Shown: positions 1 to 10,867, counted from the first letter of the stretch. The stretch is DNA of 64,000 nucleotides from Caldicellulosiruptoraceae bacterium PP1 (GCA_041320695.1 JBGGOQ010000001.1:1-64000), one strand, 5' to 3'. The notes: generated by a model from the sequence alone, not told the origin. Made by a program: numbers and translations.

Positions 1-29
1 AAACAAATAATACAAAGGAGGAATTTATA

Positions 30-395
30 ATGGCAAATGTTTATGATGCAGCTTATAATCTCGTTAATACTTTAAAAGAAAGCAATGAATACAAGGAATA
101 CAAAAAAGCAAAAGAGAAAATTGATAATGATCCTAAATTAAAAGAAATGATAAAAGACTTTAAAAAGAAGCAGTTTGAAATTCAAACAATGCAGTTGCAA
201 GGAAAACAGGTTGCATCAGATGATATTTACAAACTTCAACAACTATATCAAATAATTAGCCTTCATAATGATATTAATGAATTTTTATCAAAAGAAATAA
301 TTTTACAAAAGATATTAGCTGATATTACAAAGATTATCGCTGAAGCAATTGATTTTGATAACGAGTTTTTAAAAGATCTTGAAGAAAACAGTTAA
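30..395 (+). CDS. YlbF/YmcA family regulatory protein
   Basis: This is a 121-residue, charged, helical protein of the YlbF/YmcA (DUF964) family. The Lys/Glu-rich N-terminal helices (around LKEMIKDFKKKQFE) and the more hydrophobic C-terminal helix fit the family. In Bacillus, YlbF and YmcA act with YaaT in a complex that assists RNase Y-dependent mRNA processing and supports sporulation and competence. This copy has no cysteine, so it cannot supply the Fe-S ligands reported for the Bacillus proteins, and its role here is inferred. A strong AAAGGAGG at 14-21 supports the ATG. The gene lies 20 bases before the UPF0182 gene and is probably co-transcribed with it; its promoter lies outside the window. 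Confidence 0.8.
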   Translation: MANVYDAAYNLVNTLKESNEYKEYKKAKEKIDNDPKLKEMIKDFKKKQFEIQTMQLQGKQVASDDIYKLQQLYQIISLHNDINEFLSKEIILQKILADITKIIAEAIDFDNEFLKDLEENS

Positions 396-415
396 GGAAG
401 GATGGTTTTCTATTA

Positions 416-3142
416 ATGACTGATTATTATATAAATGATAATAAAAAAAGAAAAACAATAAAAAAGGTATTTTATATTGTTTCAGCTTTAATTATTTTAT
501 TTTTATTATTTAGTATTGCAGTTGGATTTATTTATGAATTAATTCAGATAAATGAAATAGGAAAAAACTATGTCTCTATTTTTTGGAAAAATTTTTCAGT
601 AAAAATCCTTACACAAATTTTTTCACTTATAGTAGTTTTTTTTGTTTTTTATTTTAACAATTTAATAATTAAAAATAATTTAGTTAGAATATTAGGAAAT
701 ATATCAATATTTAGTAAAAATATAATTAATTTTATCATATCATTTATTTTGGCGTTATTAAGTAGTAGCTATTTTGAAAAAGCATTATATATCAAATTTT
801 TAACCAGTATAAATTCAAAACCATTTAATATTAAAGACCCTATTTTTCATAAAGACATTGGATATTATATATTTGAAAGACCTTTTTATTTATCAATTGC
901 AAATATTTTTTTATGGCTGATTATATTTGTGATAATCTATACCCTTTTAGTATATATTATTTCCTCAGGTACAGGTATAGCAAATCCAAAAGGTTGGGGA
1001 ATTTTAGCCGACAATAAAGTTAAAAAACATTTATTTGTTAATTTGATATTGTTTTTCATAATTAAACTTTGGACATTTAAATATGAAATGGAAGGTCTTT
1101 TATATTCCTTTTTTGGTGAGGTAATTGGAGTAGGTTATACAGACTATTATATTAGACTTAATTATTACAGATTATCATATATAGTTGTGACAATAATTAT
1201 TATTCTTAGTATTATATTCTTCATTAAGAAACAATATATGAATGTTGCTAAAGTAATGTTATCATTTGCTGCTTATTGGTTACTTGGTAATATTGTAGCA
1301 TTAGCTTTCCAATATTTTGTTGTATCACCAAATGAAATTGTTTATGAAAGGCCTTTTTTAAATAATAATATAAAATTTACAAGATTAGCATATAATCTGG
1401 ATAATATTACTGAAAAGAAATTTGATATTGATACATCCTCAACTTTAACAATTGCTGATATTAATAATAATAAATCGACAATTGATAATATTAGAATTAC
1501 TGATTTTCCTACTACATTAGATATTCAAAATCAAATTCAAAGATTTAAGCAATACTATATATTCAATGATGCAGATATTGCAAGATATACAATAAATGGC
1601 AAAACCCGAGCAGTATTTATTTCAGCAAGAGAAATAAATTATCAGGGTATTCCAACAAAAACTTATATAAATCAAAGATTGCAATATACACATGGTTATG
1701 GCATTGTGATGAGTCCATTATCAGATATTACTAAAGAAGGGCAACCTAAATTCATTATAAAAGATATTCCTGTCAAAAGCATAGAAGGGGCACCTATTGT
1801 TACGCAACCTCGTATTTATTATGGTGAGAGTACTAACCAATATGTTATTGTTAACACAAAAGAGGACGAAATTGATTATCCCGAAGGCGATAGCAATAAG
1901 TTGTTTAGGTATGATGGTAATGGTGGAATAAGGCTATCATTCTTAAACAGATTACTATTTTCTTATAAATATCAGGATTTAAGAATGCTGATTTCAACTG
2001 GTATTAATAGTAACAGTAAATTGCTGATTAACAGAAACATTATTGATAGAGCTAAAATGGTTGCTCCATTTTTTGAATATGACAATGACCCGTATATTCT
2101 TATTGATAAGAAAGGTAAATTATATTGGGTATTAGATGCTTATACAACAACAAAATTCTATCCATATTCTGAACCATTAGAAAGCGGTGTAAATTATATA
2201 AGAAATTCAGTAAAAGTAATAATAGATGCATACAATGGTAGTTTGAAGTTTTATATTGTTGATAAAAATGATCCAATAGTAAATGTCTATAAATCTATTT
2301 ATCCTAAGCTATTTGAAACAAATTCTATACCAACTGATTTAGCTGAACATATTAGATATCCAGAACTTATTTTTAAGATTCAGTCAGAGATGTTAAAAAG
2401 ATATCACATGACAAATGTCAATGTCTTTTATAATAAAGAGGATCTTTGGGATATAGGTAAGCATAAATCATCAGATGGTTCAATAGATAAGATCCCACCA
2501 TACTATAGCATTGTTACACTACCAAATGAAACAAAAGAAGAAATGATACTTATGGTTCCATTTACTCCACTGAAATATAATACTATGATTGCATGGCTTG
2601 CTGCACGTTGCGATGGTGAAAACTATGGTAAACTAGTGCTATTTAAGTTTACGAAGGGTTCTACAGTTTATGGTCCGTTACAAATTGAGAATATGATTGA
2701 CCAAGATCCTTCAATTTCAAAGGATTTATCTCTATGGGACCAAGGCGGTTCTAAGGTGATAAGGGGTAACCTTTTAATATTACCTATTGGTAATAAACTA
2801 TTGTATATTGAACCTATTTATATTGCATCAGATAATACTTCAGCTTTACCTGAAGTTAAAAGAGTTATTGCTTCATACAATGGAAAAGTAGTAATGGGAG
2901 AATCTTTAAGCGATTCCTTATCATTATTGATAGGATCTCAGATAGATTTACAGGAAATCAAAAATGTAAATAATGCACCTGATACTACTACCGATAATAA
3001 TTCAATAATTAAAAATGATGAGATATTAAAAGAGATTATAAACAATTTTGAAAAAGCAAAACAATCATTGAAAAGCGGAGACTTAGAGGAATTTGGAAAA
3101 TTATTTAAAAAGCTTGATGAACAAATACAAAAAATAAAATAA
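416..3142 (+). CDS. UPF0182 family multi-pass membrane protein
   Basis: This 908-residue protein has the usual length and architecture of the UPF0182 (COG1615) family. About seven hydrophobic segments fall in the first 310 residues (for example around 18-40, 60-82, 100-118 and 250-300). They are followed by a large, probably extracytoplasmic, mixed alpha/beta region and an acidic, helical C-terminal tail (about 865-908) that looks like a coiled coil. The molecular function of the family is not known. A purine-rich AAGGAAGG precedes the ATG by about 12 bases, which is long but acceptable. The gene ends at a terminator shared with the convergent permease gene. The frame is intact throughout. 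Confidence 0.85.
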   Translation: MTDYYINDNKKRKTIKKVFYIVSALIILFLLFSIAVGFIYELIQINEIGKNYVSIFWKNFSVKILTQIFSLIVVFFVFYFNNLIIKNNLVRILGNISIFSKNIINFIISFILALLSSSYFEKALYIKFLTSINSKPFNIKDPIFHKDIGYYIFERPFYLSIANIFLWLIIFVIIYTLLVYIISSGTGIANPKGWGILADNKVKKHLFVNLILFFIIKLWTFKYEMEGLLYSFFGEVIGVGYTDYYIRLNYYRLSYIVVTIIIILSIIFFIKKQYMNVAKVMLSFAAYWLLGNIVALAFQYFVVSPNEIVYERPFLNNNIKFTRLAYNLDNITEKKFDIDTSSTLTIADINNNKSTIDNIRITDFPTTLDIQNQIQRFKQYYIFNDADIARYTINGKTRAVFISAREINYQGIPTKTYINQRLQYTHGYGIVMSPLSDITKEGQPKFIIKDIPVKSIEGAPIVTQPRIYYGESTNQYVIVNTKEDEIDYPEGDSNKLFRYDGNGGIRLSFLNRLLFSYKYQDLRMLISTGINSNSKLLINRNIIDRAKMVAPFFEYDNDPYILIDKKGKLYWVLDAYTTTKFYPYSEPLESGVNYIRNSVKVIIDAYNGSLKFYIVDKNDPIVNVYKSIYPKLFETNSIPTDLAEHIRYPELIFKIQSEMLKRYHMTNVNVFYNKEDLWDIGKHKSSDGSIDKIPPYYSIVTLPNETKEEMILMVPFTPLKYNTMIAWLAARCDGENYGKLVLFKFTKGSTVYGPLQIENMIDQDPSISKDLSLWDQGGSKVIRGNLLILPIGNKLLYIEPIYIASDNTSALPEVKRVIASYNGKVVMGESLSDSLSLLIGSQIDLQEIKNVNNAPDTTTDNNSIIKNDEILKEIINNFEKAKQSLKSGDLEEFGKLFKKLDEQIQKIK

Positions 3143-3167
3143 AAAAGAGGCTTATAGCCTCTTTTTA
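3143..3167. terminator. bidirectional terminator between convergent genes
   Basis: The hairpin AAAGAGGCT-TAT-AGCCTCTTT has A residues on its left and T residues on its right, so it can end transcription from both sides. The stop codon of the minus-strand permease (TAA at 3152-3154) lies inside the hairpin. Confidence 0.8.
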
Positions 3168-4456
3168 TTTACGAAAATATAATATATAGGTAAACCAATT
3201 AACGTAAGAAGTATTGAAAAGATTGAATCAACAGGGTTTGAAATAATATTATTAATAACTATATATGCACCACTTATTATTGCTATTAATGGGGTAAGTG
3301 GATAGAGAAAAGTATTATAGCCATCTTTATTTTTACCTTCTCTTTTTCTAACTATGAATATACCGATGAAAAAAAACACATAAAATATCCAAGTAGAAAA
3401 CATAGCTAAATCAGTAAGTCTGTTGAAACTCCTAGTAAAGATATATAATAATGAAATAATAAAAATTAAAATTGTTGAATTAATTGGTGTTGCAGTAATT
3501 GGATGTAATTTTTTAAAAGTTTCGTTAAACACAAAACGGTTATTTTCTGCCATTGCGTAAGGTATTCTTATTCCAGTTAATGCAAAACCATTAAGTGTTC
3601 CAATAATAGAAATAATTATCCCAAGTGATATTAGTACTCCTCCAAAGTTTCCAAACAATGATTTAGAAATAATATTTATTGCATTATCTGATGAAATTAA
3701 ACTTGAAATACCTAAAACGTTTATATATGAAATATTGATTATCAAATAAACACCCATTACAAAGATCATTCCTGAAATTAACACCAAAACCAAATTTTTC
3801 TTTGCATTCTTTATTTCACCGGCAACATTTGGGACAGAGAGCCAACCATCATATGCCCATAATGTTGATAAAACTGCAAGCCCAAAATTTCTTGTAGCTA
3901 TTTCGGTTGACTCAAAATAAGTAAGTTCTATTGGTTTTAATAGTCCAGATACCATAATTAAAAAAATTGGTATTAATTTTAATATGGTTGCAACTAATTG
4001 AAAAATACCGCCATATTTATTTCCTAAAACATTAATAAAAATAATTAATGTCAATATTAAAACAGCTAATAGGTCATGCTGAAATTGAGAGATTTTTGTT
4101 AAGCTTCCTATTTGGTCAGCAAATAAAACAGATAAAGCTGATAAAATAGCTGGTGTATAAATTAATGTATTCATCCATCCAAATAAAAATGCAAAGGTTT
4201 TACCATATAGTTTTTCTAGATAAATATATAAGCCACCGGTAAAAGGATATCGTGATGAAAATTCAGCAGCAACTAAAGCACCTGCTAAAGACATTATACC
4301 TCCTAATGTCCATGCTAAGATAATAAAAAAGAAACTGCCACTATATTTTGCAACAGGTGTTGCTTTAAAAAATACACCAGATCCTATTACCATTCCGACT
4401 ACTAGTGAAAATGCCATTGGGAAATTTAAGTTTTTTTTCAATTGAGTCTTATGCAT
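3152..4456 (-). CDS. APC-family amino acid permease (SteT/LAT-like)
   Basis: This 434-residue, very hydrophobic protein has about twelve membrane segments. Near the N-terminus it carries GMVIGSGVFFK, the first-helix substrate-binding motif of APC transporters of the SteT (Ser/Thr exchanger) and LAT type. It probably moves amino acids across the cytoplasmic membrane by exchange or proton symport; the substrate cannot be read from sequence. On the minus strand a GGAGG (complement of 4462-4466) precedes the ATG. A 12-bp-arm inverted repeat lies immediately upstream at 4473-4502. The gene is monocistronic and convergent with the UPF0182 gene. Confidence 0.85.
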   Translation of the reverse strand: MHKTQLKKNLNFPMAFSLVVGMVIGSGVFFKATPVAKYSGSFFFIILAWTLGGIMSLAGALVAAEFSSRYPFTGGLYIYLEKLYGKTFAFLFGWMNTLIYTPAILSALSVLFADQIGSLTKISQFQHDLLAVLILTLIIFINVLGNKYGGIFQLVATILKLIPIFLIMVSGLLKPIELTYFESTEIATRNFGLAVLSTLWAYDGWLSVPNVAGEIKNAKKNLVLVLISGMIFVMGVYLIINISYINVLGISSLISSDNAINIISKSLFGNFGGVLISLGIIISIIGTLNGFALTGIRIPYAMAENNRFVFNETFKKLHPITATPINSTILIFIISLLYIFTRSFNRLTDLAMFSTWIFYVFFFIGIFIVRKREGKNKDGYNTFLYPLTPLIAIISGAYIVINNIISNPVDSIFSILLTLIGLPIYYIFVNKKRL

Positions 4457-4472
4457 TTTAGCCTCCTAACAA

Positions 4473-4502
4473 AATAATTGTATTTAATTTAATACAATTA
4501 TT
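4473..4502. promoter_or_regulatory. inverted repeat upstream of the permease gene
   Basis: Perfect 12-base arms AATAATTGTATT and AATACAATTATT flank a 6-base spacer, 6 bases upstream of the permease ribosome site. It could be an operator or a 5'-UTR hairpin. It lacks a following T-tract in the direction of the permease, so a terminator role is unlikely. Confidence 0.5.
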
Positions 4503-4578
4503 TTTATCAAAAAAAACTAACATTGGCAATACAAAAATTTATTTGTTTGTATTGAATATAAAAATTATTTTGTAGGTC

Positions 4579-4607
4579 TTTAAATATTTTATCTTTTATG
4601 CTAAAAT
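4579..4607 (+). promoter_or_regulatory. candidate sigma-A promoter of tig-clpP-clpX
   Basis: TTTAAA at 4579-4584, a 17-base spacer, then TAAAAT at 4602-4607 preceded by TGC (an extended -10). The -35 match is weak. The spacing to the tig start leaves a 5' leader of about 40 bases. Confidence 0.4.
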
Positions 4608-4655
4608 AACATAGTTATAAAATGCTAATTATTATCTTTTTTAAGGAGGATAAAA

Positions 4656-5969
4656 ATGGAATATAAAATTGAACATAAAGAAAAGAATAAAGTAACATTA
4701 GAAGTTGAAATACCAGCTGAAAAATTTGAAGAAAGTGTTCAAAAATCATATATAAAAAATGCTAAATATTTCAAGATTCCAGGTTTTAGACCAGGAAAGG
4801 CTCCAAGAGGACTTATTGAAAAACAGTATGGTGAAGAAGTATTTTTTGATGACGCTATTGATTTTATCTTAAATGAGACATATCCTCAAGTTGTTAAAGA
4901 AGCAAACCTTCAAATAGTAAGCCAACCAAAAGTTGATATTGTTCAAATAGGGAAAGGAAAGTCATTTATTTATAAAGCTGAAGTCTTTGTTAAACCTGAA
5001 TTTGAATTAGGTCAATATAAAGATATTGAAATTGAAAAGGTAGAATATATTGTTTCTGATGAACAAGTTGAACATGAACTTGAGCATATGAGAGAGGACA
5101 ACGCAAGATTTATAACAATAGAAGATAGACCAGCTCAAGATGGCGATTTAATTACCATTGATTTTGAAGGATTTGTTGATGATAAACCTTTTGAAGGAAA
5201 TAGTGCTAATGATTATCAGCTTCAACTTGGTTCAAATACATTTATACCAGGATTTGAAGAACAAATTGTTGGAATGAACAAAGGTGAGGAAAAAACAATA
5301 GATGTTGTTTTCCCAGAAGATTATCATGCAAAAGACTTGGCTGGGAAACCAGCTAAATTTAGAGTAGTTTTAAAGGAAATAAAAGTAAAAGAATTGCCTG
5401 AATTAGATGATGAATTTGCAAAAGATGTAAGTGAATTTGAAACATTGGCAGAACTAAAAGAAGATATCAGAAAGAAGTTTAGTGAAAAAAATAAAGAAAA
5501 AGAAAAGGATGAGATGACATCTAAGATTTTAGATAAAATTGCTGAAAATACTCCTATTGATATTCCAGATTCAATGATTGAAAATCAAATTGACTACTAT
5601 ATTGAAGAAAGTGAAAGAACAATGAGATACTTTGGTTACACTTTAGATTCATATTTGAAAGCTGTAAATAAGACTATAGAAGAATATAGACAACAATTTA
5701 AAGATAGAGCATATATTGCAGTAAGAAATAACTTATTATTAGAGAAAATAGCGAAAGTAGAAAATATTGAAGCTAATGAAGAAGAAATACAAAAAGAGAT
5801 TGAGAAACTTGCTTCAAGTTACAAAATGGAAGTTGAGAAATTTAGAGAAAATCTTAAACCTGATGATATTGAATATATTAAAGAGGGTATAATCATAAAT
5901 AAAGCTTTAGATTTAATTTATAATAGTGCTAAAATAGTGGAAAAGAACACTGAACAGAAAGATGCTTAA
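4656..5969 (+). CDS. tig: trigger factor, ribosome-associated chaperone
   Basis: Trigger factor binds the ribosomal exit tunnel and shields nascent chains; it also has peptidyl-prolyl isomerase activity. The 437-residue length matches the family. The ribosome-binding signature GFRPGKAP is at residues 43-50. A central FKBP-type domain spans roughly 155-245 (GDLITIDFEGFVDD... LQLGSNTFIPGFEEQIVGM). The C-terminal part is the helical chaperone arm region. AAGGAGG lies just upstream of the ATG. The order tig-clpP-clpX, with gaps of about 20-30 bases, is the classical protein-quality-control cluster. Confidence 0.97.
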   Translation: MEYKIEHKEKNKVTLEVEIPAEKFEESVQKSYIKNAKYFKIPGFRPGKAPRGLIEKQYGEEVFFDDAIDFILNETYPQVVKEANLQIVSQPKVDIVQIGKGKSFIYKAEVFVKPEFELGQYKDIEIEKVEYIVSDEQVEHELEHMREDNARFITIEDRPAQDGDLITIDFEGFVDDKPFEGNSANDYQLQLGSNTFIPGFEEQIVGMNKGEEKTIDVVFPEDYHAKDLAGKPAKFRVVLKEIKVKELPELDDEFAKDVSEFETLAELKEDIRKKFSEKNKEKEKDEMTSKILDKIAENTPIDIPDSMIENQIDYYIEESERTMRYFGYTLDSYLKAVNKTIEEYRQQFKDRAYIAVRNNLLLEKIAKVENIEANEEEIQKEIEKLASSYKMEVEKFRENLKPDDIEYIKEGIIINKALDLIYNSAKIVEKNTEQKDA

Positions 5970-5998
5970 TATTTTATTAAACATGGGAGGGATATGAT

Positions 5999-6586
5999 AT
6001 GTCAACACTTGTTCCTATAGTTGTTGAGCAAACCAACCGTGGTGAAAGATCTTATGACATTTATTCACGACTACTAAAAGATAGAATAATTATTCTTAGT
6101 GATGAAATTACTGATGATGTTGCGAGCTTGGTTGTAGCACAATTACTCTTTCTAGAAGCAGAAGATCCAGATAAAGATATCTATCTTTATATAAATTCTC
6201 CTGGTGGATCTGTAACTGCTGGGTTTGCAATATATGACACAATACAATATATTAAACCAGATGTTTCAACAATTTGTATAGGGATGGCTGCTTCGATGGG
6301 AGCTTTTCTATTAACAGCAGGAGCAAAAGGAAAAAGATTTGCTTTACCAAACAGTGAGATAATGATTCATCAACCACTTGGTGGTGTTAGAGGTCAGGCT
6401 ACTGACATTAAGATTCATGCTGAATGGATTCTAAGAATTAAAGCGAGAATAAACAAAATTTTAAGCGAAAGAACAGGTCAACCTCTTGAAATTATTGAGA
6501 GAGACACTGAAAGAGATTTCTTTATGACTGCGGAAGAAGCTTTAAAATATGGTATTATTGATAAGGTTATAACAAATAGGGCTTAG
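5999..6586 (+). CDS. clpP: ATP-dependent Clp protease proteolytic subunit
   Basis: ClpP forms the barrel-shaped serine protease that degrades proteins unfolded by ClpX or ClpC. The 195 residues match the usual size. The catalytic triad is visible: Ser99 in GMAASMGAF, His124 in MIHQPLGG and Asp173 in ERDFF. The ATG is preceded by GGGAGG. It lies between tig and clpX, with clpX 21 bases downstream, so the three genes are likely one transcript. No CtsR-like repeats were recognised upstream. Confidence 0.98.
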   Translation: MSTLVPIVVEQTNRGERSYDIYSRLLKDRIIILSDEITDDVASLVVAQLLFLEAEDPDKDIYLYINSPGGSVTAGFAIYDTIQYIKPDVSTICIGMAASMGAFLLTAGAKGKRFALPNSEIMIHQPLGGVRGQATDIKIHAEWILRIKARINKILSERTGQPLEIIERDTERDFFMTAEEALKYGIIDKVITNRA

Positions 6587-6607
6587 GAAATTTGAGGTGA
6601 TTATAAG

Positions 6608-7915
6608 TTGGCAAAAAATGAAGAAAAAAAGATATTAAGATGTTCATTTTGTGGTAAATCACAAGATGAAGTTCGAAGATTAATAGCAGGCCCTGGCGTG
6701 TATATATGTGATGAATGTGTTGAGCTTTGTTCTGAAATAATATCCGAAGAATTTGAAGAAGAAGATATTTATAATAGTAGTAATGAAAAATTGCCTACTC
6801 CAAAGGAGATAAAAGAGTTTTTAGATCAGTACGTTATTGGTCAAGAACAAGCTAAAAAAACTCTTTCGGTTGCAGTATATAATCATTATAAAAGAATATA
6901 CTATCAGGACATCAATAAAAAAGATGATATTGAACTACAAAAGAGTAATATTTTAATGTTAGGGCCAACTGGCTCTGGTAAGACATATTTAGCTCAAACA
7001 TTAGCAAAGATGCTGAATGTACCCTTTGCTATTGCTGATGCAACTACACTTACAGAAGCAGGTTATGTAGGAGAAGATGTAGAGAATATTCTTTTGAGAT
7101 TAATACAGAACGCTGATTATGATTTAGACAGGGCAGAAAGAGGGATAATATATATTGATGAAATTGATAAAATTGCAAGAAAATCTGATAATCCTTCAAT
7201 AACTCGTGATGTTTCAGGTGAAGGTGTTCAACAAGCATTACTTAAGATATTAGAAGGAACCATTGCTTCTGTTCCACCTCAAGGAGGAAGAAAGCATCCA
7301 CACCAAGAATTTATTCAAATTGATACATCAAATATATTATTTATTTGTGGTGGAGCATTTGATGGAATTGAAAAGATAATAGAAAAAAGAATTGGTGAAA
7401 AAACATTAGGATTTAACGCTAAGATAGAAAGTAAAAAAGAAAGAAATATTGGTGATGTCTTAAGACAAATAATGCCACAGGATTTATTAAAATATGGAAT
7501 GATTCCAGAATTTATTGGACGTGTGCCAATTATTGTAACACTTGATGCATTAGATAAAGAAGCACTTGTAAAGATACTAACCGAGCCTAAAAATGCATTA
7601 ATTAAACAGTATAAAAAGCTATTTAATTTAGATGATGTTGAACTTGATGTTGAAGAAGATGCCCTTTATGCAATAGCTGAAAAAGCTATTGAAAGAAATA
7701 CTGGTGCAAGAGGCTTAAGAGCAATACTAGAAGAAATTATGTTAGATATAATGTACGATATTCCTTCAAAAGAAAATGTTGAGAAGGTAATAATTAATAA
7801 AGATTCTGTAATTAATAATATACCACCAATTGTAATTTATAATGAAAACAAAAAGGCACACAAAAGGCAAATGGTAAGAACAAAGACAAAAGATAAAAAA
7901 GGTAATGCTTCATAA
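6608..7915 (+). CDS. clpX: Clp protease ATP-binding subunit ClpX
   Basis: ClpX is the AAA+ unfoldase that recognises substrates and feeds them to ClpP. The 435-residue protein has the N-terminal zinc finger (Cys12, Cys15, Cys34, Cys37), Walker A GPTGSGKT at 119-126 and Walker B around IIYIDEIDK. It also has the ClpP-docking loop containing LGF (EKTLGFNAK) and the sensor-2 region GARGLRAI. The start is TTG at 6608, supported by the upstream GAGGTGA and by homology beginning at the zinc finger. A strong terminator follows at once, ending the operon. Confidence 0.98.
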   Translation: MAKNEEKKILRCSFCGKSQDEVRRLIAGPGVYICDECVELCSEIISEEFEEEDIYNSSNEKLPTPKEIKEFLDQYVIGQEQAKKTLSVAVYNHYKRIYYQDINKKDDIELQKSNILMLGPTGSGKTYLAQTLAKMLNVPFAIADATTLTEAGYVGEDVENILLRLIQNADYDLDRAERGIIYIDEIDKIARKSDNPSITRDVSGEGVQQALLKILEGTIASVPPQGGRKHPHQEFIQIDTSNILFICGGAFDGIEKIIEKRIGEKTLGFNAKIESKKERNIGDVLRQIMPQDLLKYGMIPEFIGRVPIIVTLDALDKEALVKILTEPKNALIKQYKKLFNLDDVELDVEEDALYAIAEKAIERNTGARGLRAILEEIMLDIMYDIPSKENVEKVIINKDSVINNIPPIVIYNENKKAHKRQMVRTKTKDKKGNAS

Positions 7916-7923
7916 AAACATAG

Positions 7924-7947
7924 GCTGCTGTTAATCAGCAGCTTTTT
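7924..7947 (+). terminator. terminator of tig-clpP-clpX
   Basis: GCTGCTG-TTAAT-CAGCAGC followed by TTTTT, 9 bases after the clpX stop codon. Confidence 0.85.
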
Positions 7948-8022
7948 ACTTTTAAATTTTATGAAGGGAAAAAATTTTTTTCATCGAATTATGATATATA
8001 TATTTTATTTTTGGTGGTTTAT

Positions 8023-9027
8023 ATGAATCTAATAAGAGAGTATGTGGAAGAATTAGAGAGAAAGAATCTTTCTTGTTTTGCGACGTTAAGCTCTAATTCT
8101 AAGGGCAGATTAAAGCAAGAAGAAAAGTGTCAAATTAGAACAGAATTTCAAAGGGATAGAGATAGAATTATACATTCAAAATCTTTTAGAAGATTAAAAC
8201 ATAAAACACAAGTTTTTATTTCTCCTGAAGGTGACCATTATAGAACAAGACTTACTCATACATTAGAAGTATCTCAAATAGCAAGGACAATTACTAGAGC
8301 ACTTAGATTAAACGAAGATTTAGCTGAAGCAATTTCATTAGGCCACGATTTAGGTCATACACCTTTTGGACATGCTGGAGAGGATATTTTGAACGAGATT
8401 TGCTCTTTTGGGTTTAAACATTTTGAACAAAGCTTAAGAGTTGTGGATTTTCTTGAAGATGATGAAGGTTTAAATTTAACTTTTGAAGTTAGAGATGGAA
8501 TATTAAATCATACAGGAAATGCAAAACCGTCAACTTTAGAAGGGCAAGTAGTTAAATTAGCTGATAGAATAGCGTATATTAATCATGATATTGATGATGC
8601 TATAAGAGCTGGAATATTAAAAGAAAGCGACTTACCTAAAGATTGCCTTGAAGTTCTTGGTTATTCTAAACGTAAGAGAATTAATACTATGATAATGGAT
8701 ATAATAAAAAATAGCATTGAAAAGCCAGAAATAACCATGAGTAAAGAGGTTTCGGATGCAATGTTGTCATTAAGAACATTTTTATTTAACAATGTTTATA
8801 TAGGTTCAGAAGCAAAAAAAGATGAAAATAAAGCAAAACATATTATAAGCGAATTATTTAATGTTTTTATAAAAAAACCAGAACTACTTCCTAATGATAT
8901 ACAAAAAAATATTGAAGTATATGGCCTTGAAAGATCAGTAGTAGATTACATTGCGGGGATGACTGATAGATATGCAATTCGTAAATTTTATGAAATATTT
9001 CTACCATCTCCGTGGAATAGATTATAA
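8023..9027 (+). CDS. dgt: dNTP triphosphohydrolase (dGTPase-like, HD domain)
   Basis: This enzyme hydrolyses deoxynucleoside triphosphates to the deoxynucleoside and tripolyphosphate, adjusting dNTP pools. The HD-domain metal ligands are visible in RTRLTHTLEVSQIA and SLGHDLGHTPFGHAGE. At 334 residues it is the short form common in Firmicutes. I prefer the ATG at 8023, preceded by GGTGG, over the in-frame TTG at 8011 that overlaps this ribosome site. It precedes dnaG and rpoD, the usual clostridial order, with an 84-base gap before dnaG. Confidence 0.9.
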   Translation: MNLIREYVEELERKNLSCFATLSSNSKGRLKQEEKCQIRTEFQRDRDRIIHSKSFRRLKHKTQVFISPEGDHYRTRLTHTLEVSQIARTITRALRLNEDLAEAISLGHDLGHTPFGHAGEDILNEICSFGFKHFEQSLRVVDFLEDDEGLNLTFEVRDGILNHTGNAKPSTLEGQVVKLADRIAYINHDIDDAIRAGILKESDLPKDCLEVLGYSKRKRINTMIMDIIKNSIEKPEITMSKEVSDAMLSLRTFLFNNVYIGSEAKKDENKAKHIISELFNVFIKKPELLPNDIQKNIEVYGLERSVVDYIAGMTDRYAIRKFYEIFLPSPWNRL

Positions 9028-9111
9028 AAAATTATTTAATCTGCATAAAGGTATTAATCGAAAATTGTCGAATAATATTATATGCAAATTCACAACTGCA
9101 GGTGAAGAATT

Positions 9112-10866
9112 TTGTTCGAGAAGATAATTGACGAAGTTTTAAGAAGGACAGATATTGTTGATATAGTAAATAGTTATGTTAATCTTAGAAAGTCAGGTGC
9201 AAATTACAAAGCTCTTTGTCCTTTTCATAATGAAAGAACTCCTTCCTTTTATGTATCACCTTCAAAACAGATATTTCACTGTTTTGGATGTGGAGTTGGT
9301 GGAAATGTAATACATTTTGTTATGCGAATAGAAAATATTACTTTTTTTGAAGCACTTAAAATATTAGCTAGTAAAGTAAATATTAACGCTGATTTATACC
9401 AAGTAAATAGTCAAAAGGAAAGAGAACTTCTCAAACAAAAAGAAGAATTATATAAATTATTAGATGAGTGTACAAATATTTTTCATAGCCATCTTTTTGA
9501 CAGAAAAAATGTTGATGCAGTCAAATATTTATTAAAAAGAGGAATTAAAAAAGATACTGTTAAAAAGTTTAAAATTGGATATTGTCCAGATAATTTTAAT
9601 TTGTACCAAATATTATCTGAAAAATATGATTCAGAAATTATAAATAAAAGTGGAATATTTTACGAAAAAGATGGGAAATATTATTGCAGATTTAATCAAA
9701 GAATAATTTTCCCTATTTTTGATACATTAGATAGAACAATTGCATTTGGCGGAAGGATAATTAATTCTGATAATAAAGCCAAATATATAAATTCACCCGA
9801 AACAATATTATTTAATAAATCAAAAACCTTATATGCACTTAATATTGCGAAAAATAGCAAAGAAGATCATTTTATTATTGTTGAAGGGTATATGGATACA
9901 ATTTCTTTGCAACAAGAAGGAGTTCAAAATGTTATTGGAGTTTTAGGAACAGCTCTAAACAATGAACATTCATATACAATAAAAAGATATAAAAATAATG
10001 TGATTCTCTGTTTAGATTCTGATCAAGCAGGAGTAAATGCAGCACTAAGAGGAGCCGAAGTATTATATCAAAATGGTATTAATGTAAAAATAATGGAATT
10101 AGAAAACGCAAAGGATCCAGATGAATATGTTAAAAAATTTGGTGTTGATGCATTTTTACTTAAAAAAGGCAATTCGGTGTTTGTGCTTGACTATAAAATA
10201 AAGAATCTTTTGAAAAAATATGATATAAATTCTTCAGAAGAAAAAATAAAGTTTATTAATGGATATTATTTAGAAATCCTAAATAAACTCCAAACTGATA
10301 TTGAGATTGAGGAATATATTAACAAACTATCTAAAATAATTGATATTAGTTCGGATGCTCTAAAAAAACAATTTGAAAAAATGAAACAATCTCAACAAAA
10401 AAGAGTTATAAATATTAGTAACAATAAAATTGTTACTCCAAATGATGATAGCATTGATAATAGAATATATAACTCAGAGATCTATCTAATTTCTATTTAT
10501 TTTGAATGGGCTAATAAAAATGAACAGATAAAACTTTTAGTTAACAAAGATGATTTTATAACAAATGAAAATAAAGATATATTTGAAAAATTAAATAAAT
10601 TATTAGATGAGGGGATTGAATTGAATTTTCCAACAATGCTGAGTTTTATTGGTAATCAAGCTACACTTTCAGAGTTGACTGAAATATCTTCAAAAGGTTT
10701 AAACGATTTTGAAAGTGCAAAAAAGGCAATACTTGAACTAAAGAATAATTTAGCAGAGCTCAACTTAAAAAAACAACTGGTTGCTTTAGATAAAGATACA
10801 GATAAACAAAAGTATTTAGAAATAATCGAGAAAATCAAGAAACTTAAAATGAGAAAGGAGGGATAA
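9112..10866 (+). CDS. dnaG: DNA primase
   Basis: DnaG makes the RNA primers for lagging-strand DNA replication. The 584-residue protein has the N-terminal zinc-binding motif (Cys36, His39, Cys57, Cys60). The catalytic core follows, with the TOPRIM segment ([12 protein letters not shown], then LDSDQAG) at roughly 255-340. A Lys-rich C-terminal part corresponds to the DnaB-interacting domain. The start is TTG at 9112 with GGTGAAG upstream; the protein then begins MFEKIIDEV as in homologues. rpoD starts one base after the stop, so the two are co-transcribed as in the classical macromolecular-synthesis operon. Confidence 0.97.
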   Translation: MFEKIIDEVLRRTDIVDIVNSYVNLRKSGANYKALCPFHNERTPSFYVSPSKQIFHCFGCGVGGNVIHFVMRIENITFFEALKILASKVNINADLYQVNSQKERELLKQKEELYKLLDECTNIFHSHLFDRKNVDAVKYLLKRGIKKDTVKKFKIGYCPDNFNLYQILSEKYDSEIINKSGIFYEKDGKYYCRFNQRIIFPIFDTLDRTIAFGGRIINSDNKAKYINSPETILFNKSKTLYALNIAKNSKEDHFIIVEGYMDTISLQQEGVQNVIGVLGTALNNEHSYTIKRYKNNVILCLDSDQAGVNAALRGAEVLYQNGINVKIMELENAKDPDEYVKKFGVDAFLLKKGNSVFVLDYKIKNLLKKYDINSSEEKIKFINGYYLEILNKLQTDIEIEEYINKLSKIIDISSDALKKQFEKMKQSQQKRVINISNNKIVTPNDDSIDNRIYNSEIYLISIYFEWANKNEQIKLLVNKDDFITNENKDIFEKLNKLLDEGIELNFPTMLSFIGNQATLSELTEISSKGLNDFESAKKAILELKNNLAELNLKKQLVALDKDTDKQKYLEIIEKIKKLKMRKEG

Positions 10867-10867
10867 A

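Noticed and set aside
9066-9073. Perfect 0A-box-like TGTCGAA upstream of dnaG
   Set aside because: A 7-base word is expected several times by chance in 64 kb; similar words occur inside genes (for example near 37039 and 19904), and no promoter geometry supports it.
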